Counted from the first letter of the stretch, positions 16,948-25,334 are shown. The stretch: DNA of 32,073 nt from Alistipes sp. (GCA_017630735.1 JAGBUS010000125.1:1-32073), one strand, 5' to 3'. Notes: a model not told the origin generated them from the letters alone. Numbers and translations are program-made.

Positions 16948-17850
16948 ATGATTAAGCATTTGGATGAGTTGGTTGCAGCTGCCGTTGCACGTGGTAAGAA
17001 GAAGATGATCGTTGCTTACGGTCAGGATACACACTCTATCGGTGCTACCGATATGGCTATTAAGGCAGGTCTTGCTGAGGTTACTTTGGTTGGTGATCCA
17101 GAGGAGATTAAGAAGTCTTGCGAGGCTGAGGGCGTAGATATCAACCAGTACACTATTATCCCTGAGGCTGAGGATGTAAAGGCTGTTGAGATTGCTGTTA
17201 AGGCTGTTCACAACGGTGAGTACGACGTTTTGATGAAGGGCGTTGTTCCTAGAGATAAGTATATGCGTGGTATCTTGAACAAGGAGTGGGGTTTGTTGCC
17301 TGCAGGTACTGTTCTTAGCCACGTTACAGTTTTGGAGGTTCCAGCATACCACAAGCTTCTTGTAGTTAGTGATGTTGCTGTTCTTCCATGCCCTAACTTC
17401 GAGCAGAAGAAGCAGATTGCTAAGTATCTCGTTGAGACTGCTAACAACCTTGGTATCGAGACTCCAAAGGTTGCACTTATCGCACCATCTGAGCAGCTTC
17501 TTCCAAAGGTAGTTAGCTCTGTTGAGGCTAAGGAGCTTTCTGACCTCGGTCAGGCTGGTGAGCTTGGTAACGCTTTGTACCAGGGTCCTTTGGCATTGGA
17601 CGTTGCTATCGACGAGGAGTCAGTTAAGATTAAGAAGCTTACAGGTCCTGTAGCAGGTGATGCAGACTGCTTGTTGTTCCCTAACTTGGAGTCTGGTAAC
17701 GTATTCTTCAAGGCTTGCTCTAAGTTTGGCGGTGCTGAGTTGGCTGCTATGGTAGCAGGTCCTATGGCTCCATGTGTATTGACATCACGTGGTGACTCTA
17801 CAAAGACTAAGCTTTACTCTATCGCTCTTGCTTGTTTGTCAGCAAAATAA
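16948..17850 (+). CDS. ptb: Phosphate acyltransferase, phosphate butyryltransferase (Ptb) family
   Basis: A 300-residue Pta/Ptb-type enzyme that swaps CoA for phosphate on an acyl-CoA. It fits Ptb better than Pta because of its length (about 300 rather than 330 or more), segments such as VLMKGVVPRDKYMRGILNKE and LSHVTVLEVPAYHKLLVVSD, and its place directly before a butyrate kinase. The final third has GPLALDVAIDEES and GPVAGDADCLLFPNLESGN, typical of the family. Substrate may be butyryl-, isobutyryl-, isovaleryl- or even acetyl-CoA. No separate pta is in the window, so it might also feed AckA. It starts 39 bases after ackA and ends 26 before buk. Confidence 0.9.
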   Translation: MIKHLDELVAAAVARGKKKMIVAYGQDTHSIGATDMAIKAGLAEVTLVGDPEEIKKSCEAEGVDINQYTIIPEAEDVKAVEIAVKAVHNGEYDVLMKGVVPRDKYMRGILNKEWGLLPAGTVLSHVTVLEVPAYHKLLVVSDVAVLPCPNFEQKKQIAKYLVETANNLGIETPKVALIAPSEQLLPKVVSSVEAKELSDLGQAGELGNALYQGPLALDVAIDEESVKIKKLTGPVAGDADCLLFPNLESGNVFFKACSKFGGAELAAMVAGPMAPCVLTSRGDSTKTKLYSIALACLSAK

Positions 17851-17876
17851 TTTAGAATAAGTTAATACCATATATT

Positions 17877-18944
17877 ATGGCTTATAGAATTTTAACAATT
17901 AACCCAGGCTCTACTTCGACTAAGGTTGCTGTGTTCGAGGATATGGAGCAGGTTAAGACTTTGAAGCTCAGCCATTCGGCAGAGGAGATTGCACAGTTTG
18001 CCTCTGTTGCTGATCAGTTAGAGTGGCGTTTGCAGATTATCCTTGATGCAATGAAGGCTGATGGCATCGAGCTGACATCGTTGGATGCTGTTATCGGTCG
18101 TGGTGGTTTGATGCGCCCTATCGAGGGTGGTGTATACCGTGTTGGTGAGGTTATGATTGCTGACCTCGTTGCACCTAAGCGTCAGCACGCCAGCAACCTC
18201 GGTGCTTTGATTGCACGTCGTATTGCAGATGCAGCAGGCGTTGAGGCATATATCGCTGACCCTGTTGTTGTTGATGAGCTTCAGGATATGGCACGTGTAA
18301 GCGGTCTTAAGGAGCTTCCACGTCGCTCTATCTTCCACGCTTTGAACCAGAAGGCTATCGCACGTCGCTATGCTAAGGAGGTAGGTCGTCCTTACGAGGA
18401 GTTGAACCTTGTAGTAGTACACATGGGTGGTGGTATCTCAGTATCTGCTCACAACTTGGGTCGTGTTATCGATACTAACAATGCTCTTGATGGTGACGGT
18501 CCTATGGCTCCAGAGCGCGCAGGATGCTTGCCAGCAGGTGACTTGGTAGACCTTTGCTTCTCAGGCAAGTACGACAAGGGTGAGATTAAGAAGTTGTTGG
18601 CAGGTAAGGGTGGTCTTGTAGATCACGTTAACTGCAACAATGTTCAGGAGCTCAACGAGGTACGTGCAGCAAATGGTGATGCTGAGGCACGCTTTATGCT
18701 CGACACTATGGCATACTCTGTTGCTAAGTACATTGGCGAGATGGCAGTGGTGTTGAAGGGTAAGGTAGACGCAATCCTTCTCACAGGTGGTATCGCTTGG
18801 AATGACTGTGTAAATGATGTTATCATTGACTACTGTAAGTTCCTTGCACCTATCAAGATTTACCCAGGTGAGAACGAGCTTGAGTCTTTGGCTGAGAATG
18901 CGTTGCGAGTACTTCGTGGAGAAACTGTCGCTAAAGAATATTAG
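17877..18944 (+). CDS. buk: Butyrate kinase
   Basis: A 355-residue ASKHA-family kinase producing ATP from butyryl (or branched acyl) phosphate. Signature pieces: LTINPGSTSTKVAVFED (5-21), AVIGRGGLMRPIEGGVY, DPVVVDELQDMARVSG, RRSIFHALNQKA, VVVHMGGGISVSAH, and LLTGGIAWN near the C-terminus. Length matches Buk and is shorter than AckA. It is preceded by ptb and followed by aroQ after 15 bases. In Bacteroidales, Ptb-Buk pairs may serve branched-chain acid formation from amino acids as well as butyrate formation. No butyryl-CoA synthesis genes are in view. Confidence 0.95.
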   Translation: MAYRILTINPGSTSTKVAVFEDMEQVKTLKLSHSAEEIAQFASVADQLEWRLQIILDAMKADGIELTSLDAVIGRGGLMRPIEGGVYRVGEVMIADLVAPKRQHASNLGALIARRIADAAGVEAYIADPVVVDELQDMARVSGLKELPRRSIFHALNQKAIARRYAKEVGRPYEELNLVVVHMGGGISVSAHNLGRVIDTNNALDGDGPMAPERAGCLPAGDLVDLCFSGKYDKGEIKKLLAGKGGLVDHVNCNNVQELNEVRAANGDAEARFMLDTMAYSVAKYIGEMAVVLKGKVDAILLTGGIAWNDCVNDVIIDYCKFLAPIKIYPGENELESLAENALRVLRGETVAKEY

Positions 18945-18959
18945 TCTACAGTTGCATAA

Positions 18960-19376
18960 ATGAAAATACTTATTATCAACGGTGCGAATCTCAATTTATT
19001 GGGACGTCGCCAACCTGAGATATACGGTCGTGAGAGCTTCGAGGATTACCTCGAGGCTCTTCGCGCACGTTATCCAGAACATACTCTCGACTACTATCAG
19101 TCGAATATCGAGGGTGAGATAGTCGATGCCCTGCAGCGTGCAGATGGCATCTATGATGGCGTTGTGCTGAATGCTGGAGGTTATACTCATACCTCTGTCG
19201 TTATTCGTGACGCTATGGCTGCTATCTCTACGCCAGTTGTCGAGGTACATATCTCGTCGATTCTTTCGCGCGAGGAGTTCCGTCATGTATCTATGTTGGC
19301 TCCTGCAGCCGTAGGTACTATTATGGGCTTCGGTATGGAGTCCTACCGTTTGGCTGTTGAACACTTTATCGGTTAG
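18960..19376 (+). CDS. aroQ: 3-dehydroquinate dehydratase, type II
   Basis: A 138-residue enzyme of the shikimate pathway. Type II features are present: INGANLNLLGRRQPEIYG (6-23) with the catalytic Tyr22 and an active-site Arg near 17, NAGGYTHTS, and VEVHISS with the catalytic His, then REEFRH. Small differences from common versions (NAGGYTHTS for NPGAYTHTS; SSILSREEFRH for SNIHAREEFRH) look like lineage variation rather than loss. It sits inside the fermentation operon, 15 bases after buk and 3 bases before the flippase gene, so it is probably transcribed with them without an obvious metabolic link. Confidence 0.95.
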   Translation: MKILIINGANLNLLGRRQPEIYGRESFEDYLEALRARYPEHTLDYYQSNIEGEIVDALQRADGIYDGVVLNAGGYTHTSVVIRDAMAAISTPVVEVHISSILSREEFRHVSMLAPAAVGTIMGFGMESYRLAVEHFIG

Positions 19377-19379
19377 TCT

Positions 19380-20840
19380 ATGGCAGACAAGGGGTTGGAG
19401 ACAAAGGTCGCGTCGGGCATTGCCTGGAGTTTCTCGGAGAAGATTCTTACGATGGTCATTCAGATGGTCGTAAGCATCATCGTGGCGCGTGAGCTTATGC
19501 CTGAGGACTTTGGCGTTATGGCGATTATGACCTTCTTTACCTCTGTTGCCTTGGCTATTATCGATAGTGGATTTTCGCAGGCTCTCATCCGTAAGGAGAC
19601 TCCGTCGGATAGTGACTACCGCACGGTGTTATGCTTCAATCTCGTTATGTCTGTGGTGCTCTATAGCGTTCTTACTGCTGTGGCATACCCCGTGGCGAAG
19701 CTCTACGACGCACCCGTAATCTGCGATATAGCACCTATCTTATTCCTAATCCTTCCTATTAATGCCCTCTGCGTTGTGCAGACCGTAATGTTCACGCGTG
19801 AGTTTAGGTTTGCTCTGCTTTCGAAGATTGTCTTTTCAGCCTCGCTCATTAGTGGCATCGTGGCTGTTGTTATGGCTGTTACGGAGTGGGGTATATGGGC
19901 TCTGGTGGCACAGCGATTATTAATGATGGGTATCAAGGCATTGGCATTCTGGGTTATACGACGATGGAGAACGGATGCGCCCCTGAGTGTTGCATCCTTG
20001 CGTGAGATGGCTCCATTCTCGTTGCGACTTCTTGCCACCGACCTGATTGCATCTATATATAATAATGTAGCGCAACTCTTCATCGGTAAGCTTCACAATA
20101 CTTCGATGCTTGGCTACTACTCTCAGGCTCAGAAATTGAAGGATTTGCCAGTTATCTCCACTGTTCAGGCTGTTCAGGGCGTTACGTTTCCTGCTCTTGC
20201 ACAGATTAAGGATGATGACGTGAAATTCTCCGCGGGCTATCTGCGTATTATGGAGATGCTCGCCTTTGTGTTGTTTCCTCTGATGTTAGGTATGGTTGCC
20301 GTGGCAGATGATATGTTCTTGTTGTTGCTCGGCGAGAAATGGATGCCTACGGTGCCATATTTCGAGATTTTGGCACTTTCGGGATTGTTTTACCCTTTGG
20401 GCATTGTGTCTTATAATGTACTAAAGAGTCGTAGTGATGGTGCAGTTATTGTGCGCCTTGAGATTCTAAAGCGTGTTATCCAGACGCTCATTCTCTGTGT
20501 TACTATTCCTCTCGGCGTTAAGTCTGTAGCGTGGGGTATTACGGCTATGGCTGCTGTGGAGTGGCTACTTAATACCGCTACTGCTATATGTTACGTATCA
20601 TGTCGCTTTGTGACACTTCTGCGCCGTATAGCACCTTCGATGATACTTGCTCTTGCAATGTATGTAGCCGTCAGACTTTCTGCGCCTATCTACATATCTC
20701 TACACGTTGCACTGCGCCTGCTTCTCGGTATTGTCATCGCTGTTATGTCTTACCTCTGCGGAGCACTCCTGTTCCGCGTTAACGCCCTCCGTGAGGCGTT
20801 GTCTTTGGCGCATAGTCTACTTAATAGACGTGAGCATTAG
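19380..20840 (+). CDS. MOP-superfamily polysaccharide flippase (Wzx/TuaB-like)
   Basis: A 486-residue multi-span membrane protein with roughly 12-14 hydrophobic helices. It starts like the WzxC/TuaB group: GIAWSFSEKILTMVIQMVVS, then ARELMPEDFGVMAIMTFF and DSGFSQALIRKE. Such proteins move lipid-linked sugar units across the inner membrane. There are no glycosyltransferases nearby, so the exported glycan is unknown. The ATG is 3 bases past the aroQ stop, so translation is probably coupled. It converges with thiL and overlaps it by 4 bases. Confidence 0.88.
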   Translation: MADKGLETKVASGIAWSFSEKILTMVIQMVVSIIVARELMPEDFGVMAIMTFFTSVALAIIDSGFSQALIRKETPSDSDYRTVLCFNLVMSVVLYSVLTAVAYPVAKLYDAPVICDIAPILFLILPINALCVVQTVMFTREFRFALLSKIVFSASLISGIVAVVMAVTEWGIWALVAQRLLMMGIKALAFWVIRRWRTDAPLSVASLREMAPFSLRLLATDLIASIYNNVAQLFIGKLHNTSMLGYYSQAQKLKDLPVISTVQAVQGVTFPALAQIKDDDVKFSAGYLRIMEMLAFVLFPLMLGMVAVADDMFLLLLGEKWMPTVPYFEILALSGLFYPLGIVSYNVLKSRSDGAVIVRLEILKRVIQTLILCVTIPLGVKSVAWGITAMAAVEWLLNTATAICYVSCRFVTLLRRIAPSMILALAMYVAVRLSAPIYISLHVALRLLLGIVIAVMSYLCGALLFRVNALREALSLAHSLLNRREH

Positions 20841-20849
20841 AAGTGCTCA
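20831..20849. other. Small hairpin across the overlapping stop codons of the flippase gene and thiL
   Basis: TGAGCA (20831-20836) pairs with TGCTCA (20844-20849). The loop contains TTAG (20837-20840), which is TAG for the plus gene and TAA for thiL. There is no T tract, so termination here would be weak. Confidence 0.45.
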
Positions 20850-21772
20850 TATCCTTTCATCTCTATCTCGGTTGGATTGCCATTCTCAAGCCACTCGATG
20901 GTGTTGCCCTCGGTTATAGTGCCTATAGCTGTTAAGGTGGTGCCTGTTGCTTCGTATAGTGCCTCTGCTACGGTGTTGAACGCCGATGGCTCGATGGTTA
21001 GCAACAACTCGTAATCCTCGCCTCCTGTCGTTGCATAGCGAATGTCGTAATCCGTAGGTACTTTTGTGAGTTCTATCACTGCTCCCACCTGCGACAGCTC
21101 CATGATGTGTTTAATGTCTGATGCTATGCCATCCGAAATATCCATCATCGCGTGTACCTCCGTGCGCGTGCCGAGCCATACGCCCTCCGCTACACGTGCC
21201 TGACCTCTGCGATGTGCCTTTGCTGCTGCGGTATTAAGATCTCCGAACATTATATCCACCAAACCCTTAGATGATATGCCGAGCTTTCCCGTCACGGCTA
21301 TGATGTCGCCAACCTTGGCTGCCGAGCGACGCTTGATGTTTGCCATCTGCGTGCGTCCTATTGCCACAACGTTTATAGCAATCTTATCGCGCGATGCTGT
21401 GGTGTCGCCACCCACAAGTGCTACACCCTCACGCTCAGATGCCTCGTAGTAGCCACGCATAAACCTCTCTGCCCACTCGTCTTGTGCCGATTCGGGCAAG
21501 GCAATGCTTAGTAGCGTAGCAATAGGCTTGGCACCCATCGCTGCCACATCCGAGATATTTACCATAAGGCTCTTCTCGCCCACCTCCTCTGGTGAGGATG
21601 CACCACGCAGAAAGTGAATATCCTCCACCAACATATCTGTGGTCATAACAAGTGCTTCGTCACCCATGGGTAGCACTGTACAGTCGTCACCAATAGGCTC
21701 GAAGCCGTGGTGGGGCAATGCTCCAAACATCGCGGCTATATCGCCGATAAAACCAAATTCTGACTTTTTCAT
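20837..21772 (-). CDS. thiL: Thiamine-monophosphate kinase
   Basis: A 311-residue enzyme that makes thiamine diphosphate, of the PurM/SelD-like fold. Recognisable parts: EFGFIGDIAAMF at the start, IGDDCTVL, TTDMLVEDIHF, NISDVAAMGA, LVGGDTTAS, MMDISDGIASDIKHI and TTGGEDYELLLTI. Length is normal. The frame runs up to 21796, but that start would lie between the two promoter boxes. The ATG at 21772 begins MKKSEFGF and is 4 bases past the -7 box, so a leaderless mRNA is predicted. No other thiamine genes are nearby. Confidence 0.95.
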   Translation of the reverse strand: MKKSEFGFIGDIAAMFGALPHHGFEPIGDDCTVLPMGDEALVMTTDMLVEDIHFLRGASSPEEVGEKSLMVNISDVAAMGAKPIATLLSIALPESAQDEWAERFMRGYYEASEREGVALVGGDTTASRDKIAINVVAIGRTQMANIKRRSAAKVGDIIAVTGKLGISSKGLVDIMFGDLNTAAAKAHRRGQARVAEGVWLGTRTEVHAMMDISDGIASDIKHIMELSQVGAVIELTKVPTDYDIRYATTGGEDYELLLTIEPSAFNTVAEALYEATGTTLTAIGTITEGNTIEWLENGNPTEIEMKGYEHF

Positions 21773-21776
21773 AGCG

Positions 21777-21808
21777 CAAATATAGGAATAAACCACCGAA
21801 AAAACAAA
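21777..21808 (-). promoter_or_regulatory. Promoter of thiL, overlapping the neighbouring terminator
   Basis: Minus-strand TTTG (21808-21805), a 20-base spacer, TATATTTG (21784-21777). The -33 box lies in the foot and first T of the terminator hairpin 21799-21835. The transcript start predicted a few bases after 21777 falls on or next to the start codon. Confidence 0.8.
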
Positions 21809-21835
21809 ACGGAGTGTCGTTTGACACCCCGTTTT
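21799..21835 (-). terminator. Terminator of the two-lipoprotein operon
   Basis: Minus-strand 13-bp stem AAAACGGGGTGTC/GACACTCCGTTTT (one G-U pair), loop AAAC, followed by GTTTTTT. It lies 22 bases after the stop codon at 21858. Confidence 0.9.
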
Positions 21836-21857
21836 GAGTATTAACCATAGAGTAGCG

Positions 21858-23237
21858 TTACTCTACCTGGAAGCGATATGCAGCACGTGCTGTGTATACG
21901 TTATCCTTCGCAGGGTCGAGACATACAACGCTATCGTCCATAAAGGCAATAACCTCAACCATGTCCTCCGATGTCTCGTTTGATGACCAGTAGTAGGTCT
22001 CGCAGAATGGCTCGCCGCCATTGTCAGTGATAATCTTATTCCACTCAGCAACAGATGGAGCATCGAAGTCACGCTCGCCGTTGGTGATAGCCTCCCACAT
22101 CCAATTCAACTCTGTAGATGATGGCAAGAACCAATCTGCACCGTGTGCCTTACACCACTTGAAAGCAGGGTAGTCGTCGAGATTCATACCATAATATGTG
22201 AATGGGTCGTCAGTGTTCCAAGCACCCTTATCGTTGATGCAGTTACACCACTCATACTTTGTTGACCACTGCAAATCCTCCTCGTCCAAAGAGAACAAGT
22301 AGCCCCAGGTAATGCCGTTCTTGTCAGTCTTTATGGCGTAGAGAACACCCTTAGAACCGCTGAACTCAAGGATTGTGCCAAGCTCATACTTGCCAGCAAG
22401 AGCAGGGTCGTAAACCTCTACAACAGCACTTGTACCTGTTGTCTCACCATTGTAGCGAGCGCGGAAGTAGTATGAACCTACAGTTGTTGAAGAGAACTTC
22501 TTGCTTGTGATAACCTCCTGTGTTGCGGTGTTGTAAATCTCTGCATCGGCAGTTACATCATCCTCGCCGTACAAAACTGTGAACACTGCCTCCTCTGAGC
22601 CATCAGCCTTGATGCGGTTAGGCGAAGCGGTAATCTTAAGTGTCTTCTGCTCTGGTACAGGAATATTGTTTACGGTGATGGTAACCTCGTTAGAGAGCCA
22701 CTTACCGTCGTACTTAGCCTGGAACTTAAACTCGCCAGCAACATCTGATGTGAAGGTGTTACCCTCCAACGCTGCGCCGTAGTTTAGGTTTGTAATCTCA
22801 TAGCCATCGATTACCTCTGCGCCATCAACCTTCACGGTGAATGTCACTGCGTCAGCAGCGTCGGCAACGATCTCGCTCTTATCAGCCTCGAGGGTGATGA
22901 TCTTCTCGGCCTCGGTAGCGGTGATCTCCACAACGTCCGAAGACTCATTGCCATACACAGCCTTGAACTGGTATGTGCCTGGGGTTGTAGTTGCGAAGGT
23001 GTTGCCGTTAAGAACAGAGTTATCCTTAAGGCAGATGATGATAATCTCAGCGTTAGCCTCGCCATCAACAGTGGTTGTGAATGTTACCTTATCGGCACCA
23101 TTAGCTACGATTTCTGTCTTGTCAGCCTCAAGTACAGGCTTCTTAGCCTCCTGAGGCTCGTCGTCAGCAGGCTTCTCGCACGCGGTGATGCCGAGTGCGA
23201 GAGCTGCTATAGCGAATATGTTAAATAGTTTTCTCAT
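21858..23237 (-). CDS. Surface lipoprotein with three Ig-like repeats and a DUF1566-like C-terminus
   Basis: A 459-residue protein. The lipobox is ITAC with Cys20, followed by an acidic EKPADDEPQE, the type of sequence that in Bacteroidota often directs lipoproteins to the outer surface. Three bacterial Ig-like repeats follow at about 33-110, 113-190 and 197-277. The first two share EADK(T/S)EIVA..ADxVTFT. The C-terminal domain (about 283-459) has WFLPSSTEL (369-377) and YYWSSN (415-420), typical of DUF1566/Fib_succ_major-like, C-type-lectin-related domains. Ligand unknown; binding to a glycan or host factor is a guess. It follows the FN3-like lipoprotein gene by 32 bases. Confidence 0.8.
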   Translation of the reverse strand: MRKLFNIFAIAALALGITACEKPADDEPQEAKKPVLEADKTEIVANGADKVTFTTTVDGEANAEIIIICLKDNSVLNGNTFATTTPGTYQFKAVYGNESSDVVEITATEAEKIITLEADKSEIVADAADAVTFTVKVDGAEVIDGYEITNLNYGAALEGNTFTSDVAGEFKFQAKYDGKWLSNEVTITVNNIPVPEQKTLKITASPNRIKADGSEEAVFTVLYGEDDVTADAEIYNTATQEVITSKKFSSTTVGSYYFRARYNGETTGTSAVVEVYDPALAGKYELGTILEFSGSKGVLYAIKTDKNGITWGYLFSLDEEDLQWSTKYEWCNCINDKGAWNTDDPFTYYGMNLDDYPAFKWCKAHGADWFLPSSTELNWMWEAITNGERDFDAPSVAEWNKIITDNGGEPFCETYYWSSNETSEDMVEVIAFMDDSVVCLDPAKDNVYTARAAYRFQVE

Positions 23238-23269
23238 TAACGTTATAAGGTTTATTTAGGTTATGATTA

Positions 23270-24520
23270 TTACTGTGCGTTATCGAACATCTCTGGAGTT
23301 ACGCGTACGGCGTACTGTGTAGGAGTATTCTCGCTATTGATAACCTCGAAGAAGAATACATAGTCCTCCTTATCAACACCTGGGAATGCTACTGTAGCAC
23401 CCTCAGCGGTCTTAGCAGCTGCGAGTGTTGAAGCCTCTACCGATGTGCGGAACATAAAGAATGCCTGAATCTGTGACCAATCGTTTGGATCCCAGTACTT
23501 TGCAAAGTCGTAGTTGTTCCACAACTGTGCACCCACCTTCATATCGATAGCATTGTTGTCGGTCTTAACAAGGAAGTTAACGGCATACTTGAAGCCATCC
23601 TTAACGATTACAGCCTCTGATACCTCGAGTGAAGCAACGATATCTGATGAAGGAGATGCAGTTCTGAATGGCACTGCAACATAGTTATAATCGTAAACCA
23701 CGGTTGGGTCAACAGTTGTTGGGTCAACGTAGAACAATACTACTACATAGTCAGTGTCGTTCTTAAGAGTCTGGTATGACGAGATTGTGTGTGTGCCCAC
23801 ACGGCCGAGCTTATCCTCCTGGATAATCTCGCCAAAGCTATAACCCTGCTCTACAGCGATGTTGTTAAGGCCGAAGTAGCTACGCATAACGATGTTTGCC
23901 TTAGCCTCAGTTGCCAAAGTCTCGTCGTATGACTTCTTAGTCCAGATGTAGTATGTCCACTGTGCATCAGCCTTTGAAGGTGTTACAGTGAGGTTGAAGT
24001 TTGTGTGGTCGGTAACGAGGTCCGATGTTGCAAACAAATCCTCAGCGTTTACCAATGCACCCTCAGGGGTTGTGAATGCCTTGCGGAAGAGCTTCATCTC
24101 GTCCTGCTGGTTGTGCATATCCTCCCAGTTCTCGAAGTTAAACGCTACAGCGAGGTAGTCAGTCTCAGGAGCAAGTGTGCACTGGAGTGTTGTGTAACCC
24201 TCAGTAATCCAGTCACCGCTGTTAGGGTTCTCGATGATATACTCGAAAATCTGATAGTCGTTGTTGTAGATACCGAAAGCATCGAGCTCCATCTTAGTGA
24301 TTACACGGAAATAGTAGCGGTTCATACCGTTAGGAGTAGCAGTTGCGATAGCCGATGTAGCCTTGATATCCTTAATCTGGATGTCGATATTGAAATCCTC
24401 TGGTGATACCACCTCACTTGGAATCTCTGGCTCTGGCTCTGGGGTAGGAGCAGGCTTCTCGCAACTCAATACAAAGAGAGCTACAAAAGCCATAGAAAGA
24501 ATAGCAAACAGTTTTTTCAT
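23270..24520 (-). CDS. Lipoprotein with probable FN3-like repeats
   Basis: A 416-residue protein. The start at 24520 (MKKLFAILSM) gives a signal ending VLSC with Cys20, then a Pro/Glu-rich linker (PTPEPEPEIPSE). The longer frame from 24595 starts before the signal and lies downstream of the promoter only in part, so it is rejected. Three beta-rich modules of about 100-120 residues can be seen; each has an 'ETDYLAV' or 'DTDYVVVLF'-type strand followed by a closing FxTxxG-like strand, as in FN3-like domains. I do not recognise a named family. First gene of the two-lipoprotein operon, with its own promoter. Confidence 0.7.
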   Translation of the reverse strand: MKKLFAILSMAFVALFVLSCEKPAPTPEPEPEIPSEVVSPEDFNIDIQIKDIKATSAIATATPNGMNRYYFRVITKMELDAFGIYNNDYQIFEYIIENPNSGDWITEGYTTLQCTLAPETDYLAVAFNFENWEDMHNQQDEMKLFRKAFTTPEGALVNAEDLFATSDLVTDHTNFNLTVTPSKADAQWTYYIWTKKSYDETLATEAKANIVMRSYFGLNNIAVEQGYSFGEIIQEDKLGRVGTHTISSYQTLKNDTDYVVVLFYVDPTTVDPTVVYDYNYVAVPFRTASPSSDIVASLEVSEAVIVKDGFKYAVNFLVKTDNNAIDMKVGAQLWNNYDFAKYWDPNDWSQIQAFFMFRTSVEASTLAAAKTAEGATVAFPGVDKEDYVFFFEVINSENTPTQYAVRVTPEMFDNAQ

Positions 24521-24578
24521 AGTTTTGGAAAATTTGTTATTGTTATTAATAATATTTTCAATATGTGCATATTTGGTA

Positions 24579-24609
24579 CAAATATACAAAAACATTTTCA
24601 GAATACAAT
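24579..24609 (-). promoter_or_regulatory. Promoter of the two-lipoprotein operon
   Basis: Minus-strand ATTG (24609-24606), a 19-base spacer, TATATTTG (24586-24579). The leader to the ATG at 24520 is about 54 bases. Confidence 0.7.
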
Positions 24610-24644
24610 ATTTAGTGGAGTATAAAGATATTTTTTGTATTAAA

Positions 24645-24676
24645 TTTGCATATTGATATTAAAATTTGTAACTTTG
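24645..24676 (+). promoter_or_regulatory. Promoter of argR
   Basis: TTTG (24645-24648), a 20-base spacer, TAACTTTG (24669-24676). Start codon at 24751, leader about 70 bases. The only other in-frame start (24646) lies inside the promoter. I do not see a clear ARG-box pair here. Confidence 0.8.
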
Positions 24677-24750
24677 TAAGTCTTTTAGGCAATTTTTCTA
24701 TCCATCAAACGTTAGAAGTGAAAACAAAATTAAAAAACGAAGAAAGTAAG

Positions 24751-25215
24751 ATGAACTTAAAGACTCAACGTCTTTCTATTATTAGAAAGATTATACGTTC
24801 AGAGTATATATCGTCTCAAGAAGAACTTATAGCACGTCTTGAGGAGTGTGGTGTAACAGTCACTCAGTCGACGCTCTCACGAGATTTGAAATTTATGAAT
24901 GTAGCTAAGGTCCCTCACAAGGAGAAAGGCTATATTTATGTGCTTCCAAATACAACACATAGCGATATCGTTGTCTCTACAAATATCACTGATAATATCA
25001 TCGATATTGCATTTTCTGGCAATATGTGTGTGATTACAACTAAGCCAGGATATGCAAGTGCGGTATCAGTGCCAATCGATAGCAAGGGTATTAATGAGGT
25101 GCTTGGATCTATCGCAGGAGATAATACTATCCTCTTAGTTCTACGTGAGGGCTTTGATAAGGATAATTTGATGGAGCAGCTTTACTCGCTCTTCCCATCA
25201 ATACAAAACCTTTAA
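24751..25215 (+). CDS. argR: Arginine repressor ArgR
   Basis: A 154-residue hexameric regulator. The N-terminal winged helix includes SSQEELIARLEECG (21-34) and QSTLSRDLK (39-47), the DNA-reading motif. The C-terminal core has GNMCVITTKPGYASAV and GSIAGDNTILLVLRE. In most ArgR proteins the arginine-binding motif reads GDDT; here it is GDNT (Asp124-Asn125). It is transcribed alone between its promoter and a strong terminator. No arginine synthesis or catabolism genes are in the window, so targets are elsewhere. Confidence 0.95.
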   Translation: MNLKTQRLSIIRKIIRSEYISSQEELIARLEECGVTVTQSTLSRDLKFMNVAKVPHKEKGYIYVLPNTTHSDIVVSTNITDNIIDIAFSGNMCVITTKPGYASAVSVPIDSKGINEVLGSIAGDNTILLVLREGFDKDNLMEQLYSLFPSIQNL

Positions 25216-25224
25216 ATATTAAGT

Positions 25225-25263
25225 AAGGACGTGTCCAAAAACTTATTGGACACGTCCTTTTTG
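25225..25263 (+). terminator. Terminator of argR
   Basis: A perfect 14-bp stem, AAGGACGTGTCCAA (25225-25238) with TTGGACACGTCCTT (25246-25259), a 7-base loop, and a T run continuing to 25262. Its left arm resembles that of the terminator at 27093-27130. Confidence 0.93.
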
Positions 25264-25268
25264 TATGG

Positions 25269-25334
25269 AGTTGTATAACAAGAGTTAGTTTTAGGTACAC
25301 AAGTACAACACCAAAATAACCTTGTTAGACAGCT
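25269..25334. repeat. Palindromic intergenic element, short copy
   Basis: 66 bp. The left arm AGTTGTATAACAAGAGTTAG... (25269-25301) and right arm ...AAATAACCTTGTTAGACAGCT (25311-25334) are inverted copies, with a GTAC-acaa-GTAC tip at 25295-25306. Both arms match the second copy at 27142-27257 closely. The right end runs into the stop codon (25333-25335) of the FAH-fold gene. Confidence 0.85.

Noticed and set aside
24646..24750. 36-codon extension of argR
   Set aside because: It begins inside the promoter -33 box; ArgR proteins start near the helix-turn-helix as the ATG at 24751 does.
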